Assembly (NCBI GenBank): GCA_023432005.1
Contig: JAEYVF010000146.1
Span: forward strand, 1-14,653
DNA length: 14,653 nucleotides
Direction: 5' to 3'
Source: Actinomycetes bacterium
Lineage (GTDB): Bacteria; Actinomycetota; Actinomycetes; Actinomycetales; Microbacteriaceae
Shown: in pieces, positions 13,529 through 14,653 of the stretch
How the letters are laid out: each line of letters opens with the position of its first letter
Numbering within the stretch: position 1 is the first letter of the stretch
Made by a program: the position numbers and the translations under genes
Notes under the pieces: model-generated
What the model was told of the DNA's origin: nothing
The model's input: the letters and a program-made list of their open reading frames with translations, nothing else
Database searches by the model: none

Positions 13529-14653
13529 GTGCGATTCGTGATCGCGATCGTGCTGTTCGTCGCCGCCTTCGTGTCCATCGGCCTCGGCGTCGCCCAGCGC
13601 ACCATCTTCGAAGGTCCCGACCACCTCACGTCCTCCGTCGACGTCGAGGGTGAGGTGCCCTTCGTCGTCATCGATGGCGACGCCCTCAACGCGAATCCCG
13701 GTGCCCAGCTGATCGAGATCGACGGATCCGGAACCGACCCCGTCTTCATGGCCTACGGACGCGACGACGACGTGCGCGCGTGGCTCACCGGCTCGCGCGC
13801 CGCCGAGATCCGCGTCGACGAGGAGACCGGGGAGCTCGTCGCGGGCGATCTCACCGTGCGCGACGGCGAGGACGAGGGCGAGGAGCCCGCCGAGTCCCCG
13901 AGCGACGCGCCGACGCCCACCGCATCCGAGAGCCCCGCCGCATCCGAGGGCGACGACGTCGCCGCACAGGAGGAGGTCGACCCCGAGGACGACGCCGCGT
14001 CTCCCGTCGGCAGCGACCTCTGGATCCAGGAGTTCGAGGGCGAGGGCACGCTCGTGCGCAAGGTCAACGTGCCGACCGACGTCTCCGTCATCATCGCGGC
14101 CGACGGCGCGTCGCCTGCGCCCACCTCGATCTCGGTGACCTGGCCGCTCGACAACTCGACCCCGTGGTCGGGCCCGCTCATCATCGGCGGCATCGGCGCC
14201 CTGCTGCTCGGCCTCGTCGCCCTCATCTGGGCGCTCGTTCACGCGCGCCGTCGCCACGGACCGCGCCGCAAGACGCCGAAGACGCCGAAGATGCCGAAGG
14301 CCCCCCGCCCCGCGCAGCTCAAGCCGGCGCCCAAGCGCGCGGCCCTCACGCCGGGGGAGGATCCCACGGCGCGCGGCCGTCGACGCGCCTTCGTCGCCCT
14401 GCCCCTGCTGCTCGTGGGAGCGCTCGCGCTGAGCGCCTGCACGGCCGACACGCCGGATGCGCCCGTCCCGACGCCCACGGGCACGGCGGCGCCGCTCGAG
14501 GAGATCGAGCCGCCCGTCGTCACCAAGCAGCAGTTCACCCGCGTCGTGTCGCGCGTCGCGGAGTCGGTCGCCGAGGCCGACGCCGCGGGCGACGCCGCGC
14601 TCGCCGCCCGACGCCTTGCGGGCCCGGCGCTCGAGCTGCGCACCGCGAACTAC
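13529..14653 (+). CDS. Membrane protein with internal lipobox, 3' end beyond the window
   Basis: 375 residues are visible and the frame is still open at the window end. Residues 4-22 form a first membrane span (VIAIVLFVAAFVSIGLGVA). An extracytoplasmic region follows (24-213) containing VPFVVIDGDALNANPGAQ, VFMAYGRDDDVRAWL and an acidic Ser/Pro/Glu linker (about 112-157). A second span lies at about 216-238 (LIIGGIGALLLGLVALIW), then a basic KTPKTPKMPK-type cytosolic stretch. A third hydrophobic segment, LPLLLVGALALSAC with Cys304 after R-G-R-R-R, looks exactly like a lipoprotein signal, followed by a Pro/Thr linker. No internal start codon with a ribosome binding site precedes it. I recall long uncharacterised Microbacteriaceae proteins of this layout. 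GTG 13529 has AGAGGAG 7 bases upstream; ATG 13418, in the same open frame, would add 37 residues. Confidence 0.85.
   Translation, partial: MRFVIAIVLFVAAFVSIGLGVAQRTIFEGPDHLTSSVDVEGEVPFVVIDGDALNANPGAQLIEIDGSGTDPVFMAYGRDDDVRAWLTGSRAAEIRVDEETGELVAGDLTVRDGEDEGEEPAESPSDAPTPTASESPAASEGDDVAAQEEVDPEDDAASPVGSDLWIQEFEGEGTLVRKVNVPTDVSVIIAADGASPAPTSISVTWPLDNSTPWSGPLIIGGIGALLLGLVALIWALVHARRRHGPRRKTPKTPKMPKAPRPAQLKPAPKRAALTPGEDPTARGRRRAFVALPLLLVGALALSACTADTPDAPVPTPTGTAAPLEEIEPPVVTKQQFTRVVSRVAESVAEADAAGDAALAARRLAGPALELRTANY

Noticed and set aside
1..14653. tRNA genes, CRISPR arrays, insertion sequences or attachment sites
   Set aside because: I saw no cloverleaf-like sequence, regularly spaced identical repeats outside the coiled-coil gene, transposase motifs or terminal inverted repeats.

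Overview
The window is GC-rich DNA (roughly 70% by eye) from an actinobacterium, most likely a member of the Microbacteriaceae. The evidence is the gene order rpsB-tsf-pyrH-frr-cdsA, a DUF3097 gene inside that order, GTG starts, TANNNT -10 boxes placed directly in front of start codons, a class-E-type LAxTG sorting signal, and a membrane protein with an internal lipobox that I recall from this family. Nothing marks it as phage, plasmid or recently acquired DNA.

Left part (1-5441) is a housekeeping translation and lipid block on the + strand: the 3' end of rpsB (ribosomal protein S2), tsf (EF-Ts), a strong intrinsic terminator, a decayed LAxTG surface-protein gene, then pyrH (UMP kinase), a DUF3097 gene, frr (ribosome recycling factor) and cdsA (CDP-diacylglycerol synthase). 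CdsA carries an N-terminal cytosolic helix built from four 11-residue repeats.

Middle part (5442-9662, + strand) holds mostly envelope genes, several with a -10 box so close to the start codon that leaderless transcripts are likely. They are a DivIVA-domain repeat protein, a membrane-anchored lytic-transglycosylase-like enzyme, a CPA1 Na+/H+ antiporter, a small Cys/His (zinc-binding type) protein, and an alpha/beta hydrolase translationally coupled to it.

Right part: two - strand genes, an AI-2E family transporter (9664-10725) and an 821-residue FilP/Scy-like coiled-coil protein (10772-13237). The coiled coil has about 63 uninterrupted hendecads and a DivIVA-like N-terminus. A divergent promoter region (13238-13528) follows, then a + strand membrane protein that runs off the end of the window and has a lipoprotein-type lipobox in its interior.

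Taken together, the non-housekeeping half looks like a set of polarity, cell-wall and envelope functions: two DivIVA-type proteins, a cytoskeleton-like filament former, a muralytic enzyme, ion transport, and uncharacterised membrane or lipoproteins. The best candidates for undescribed biology are the pure hendecad filament protein, the hendecad extension on CdsA, and the membrane-protein/lipoprotein fusion.
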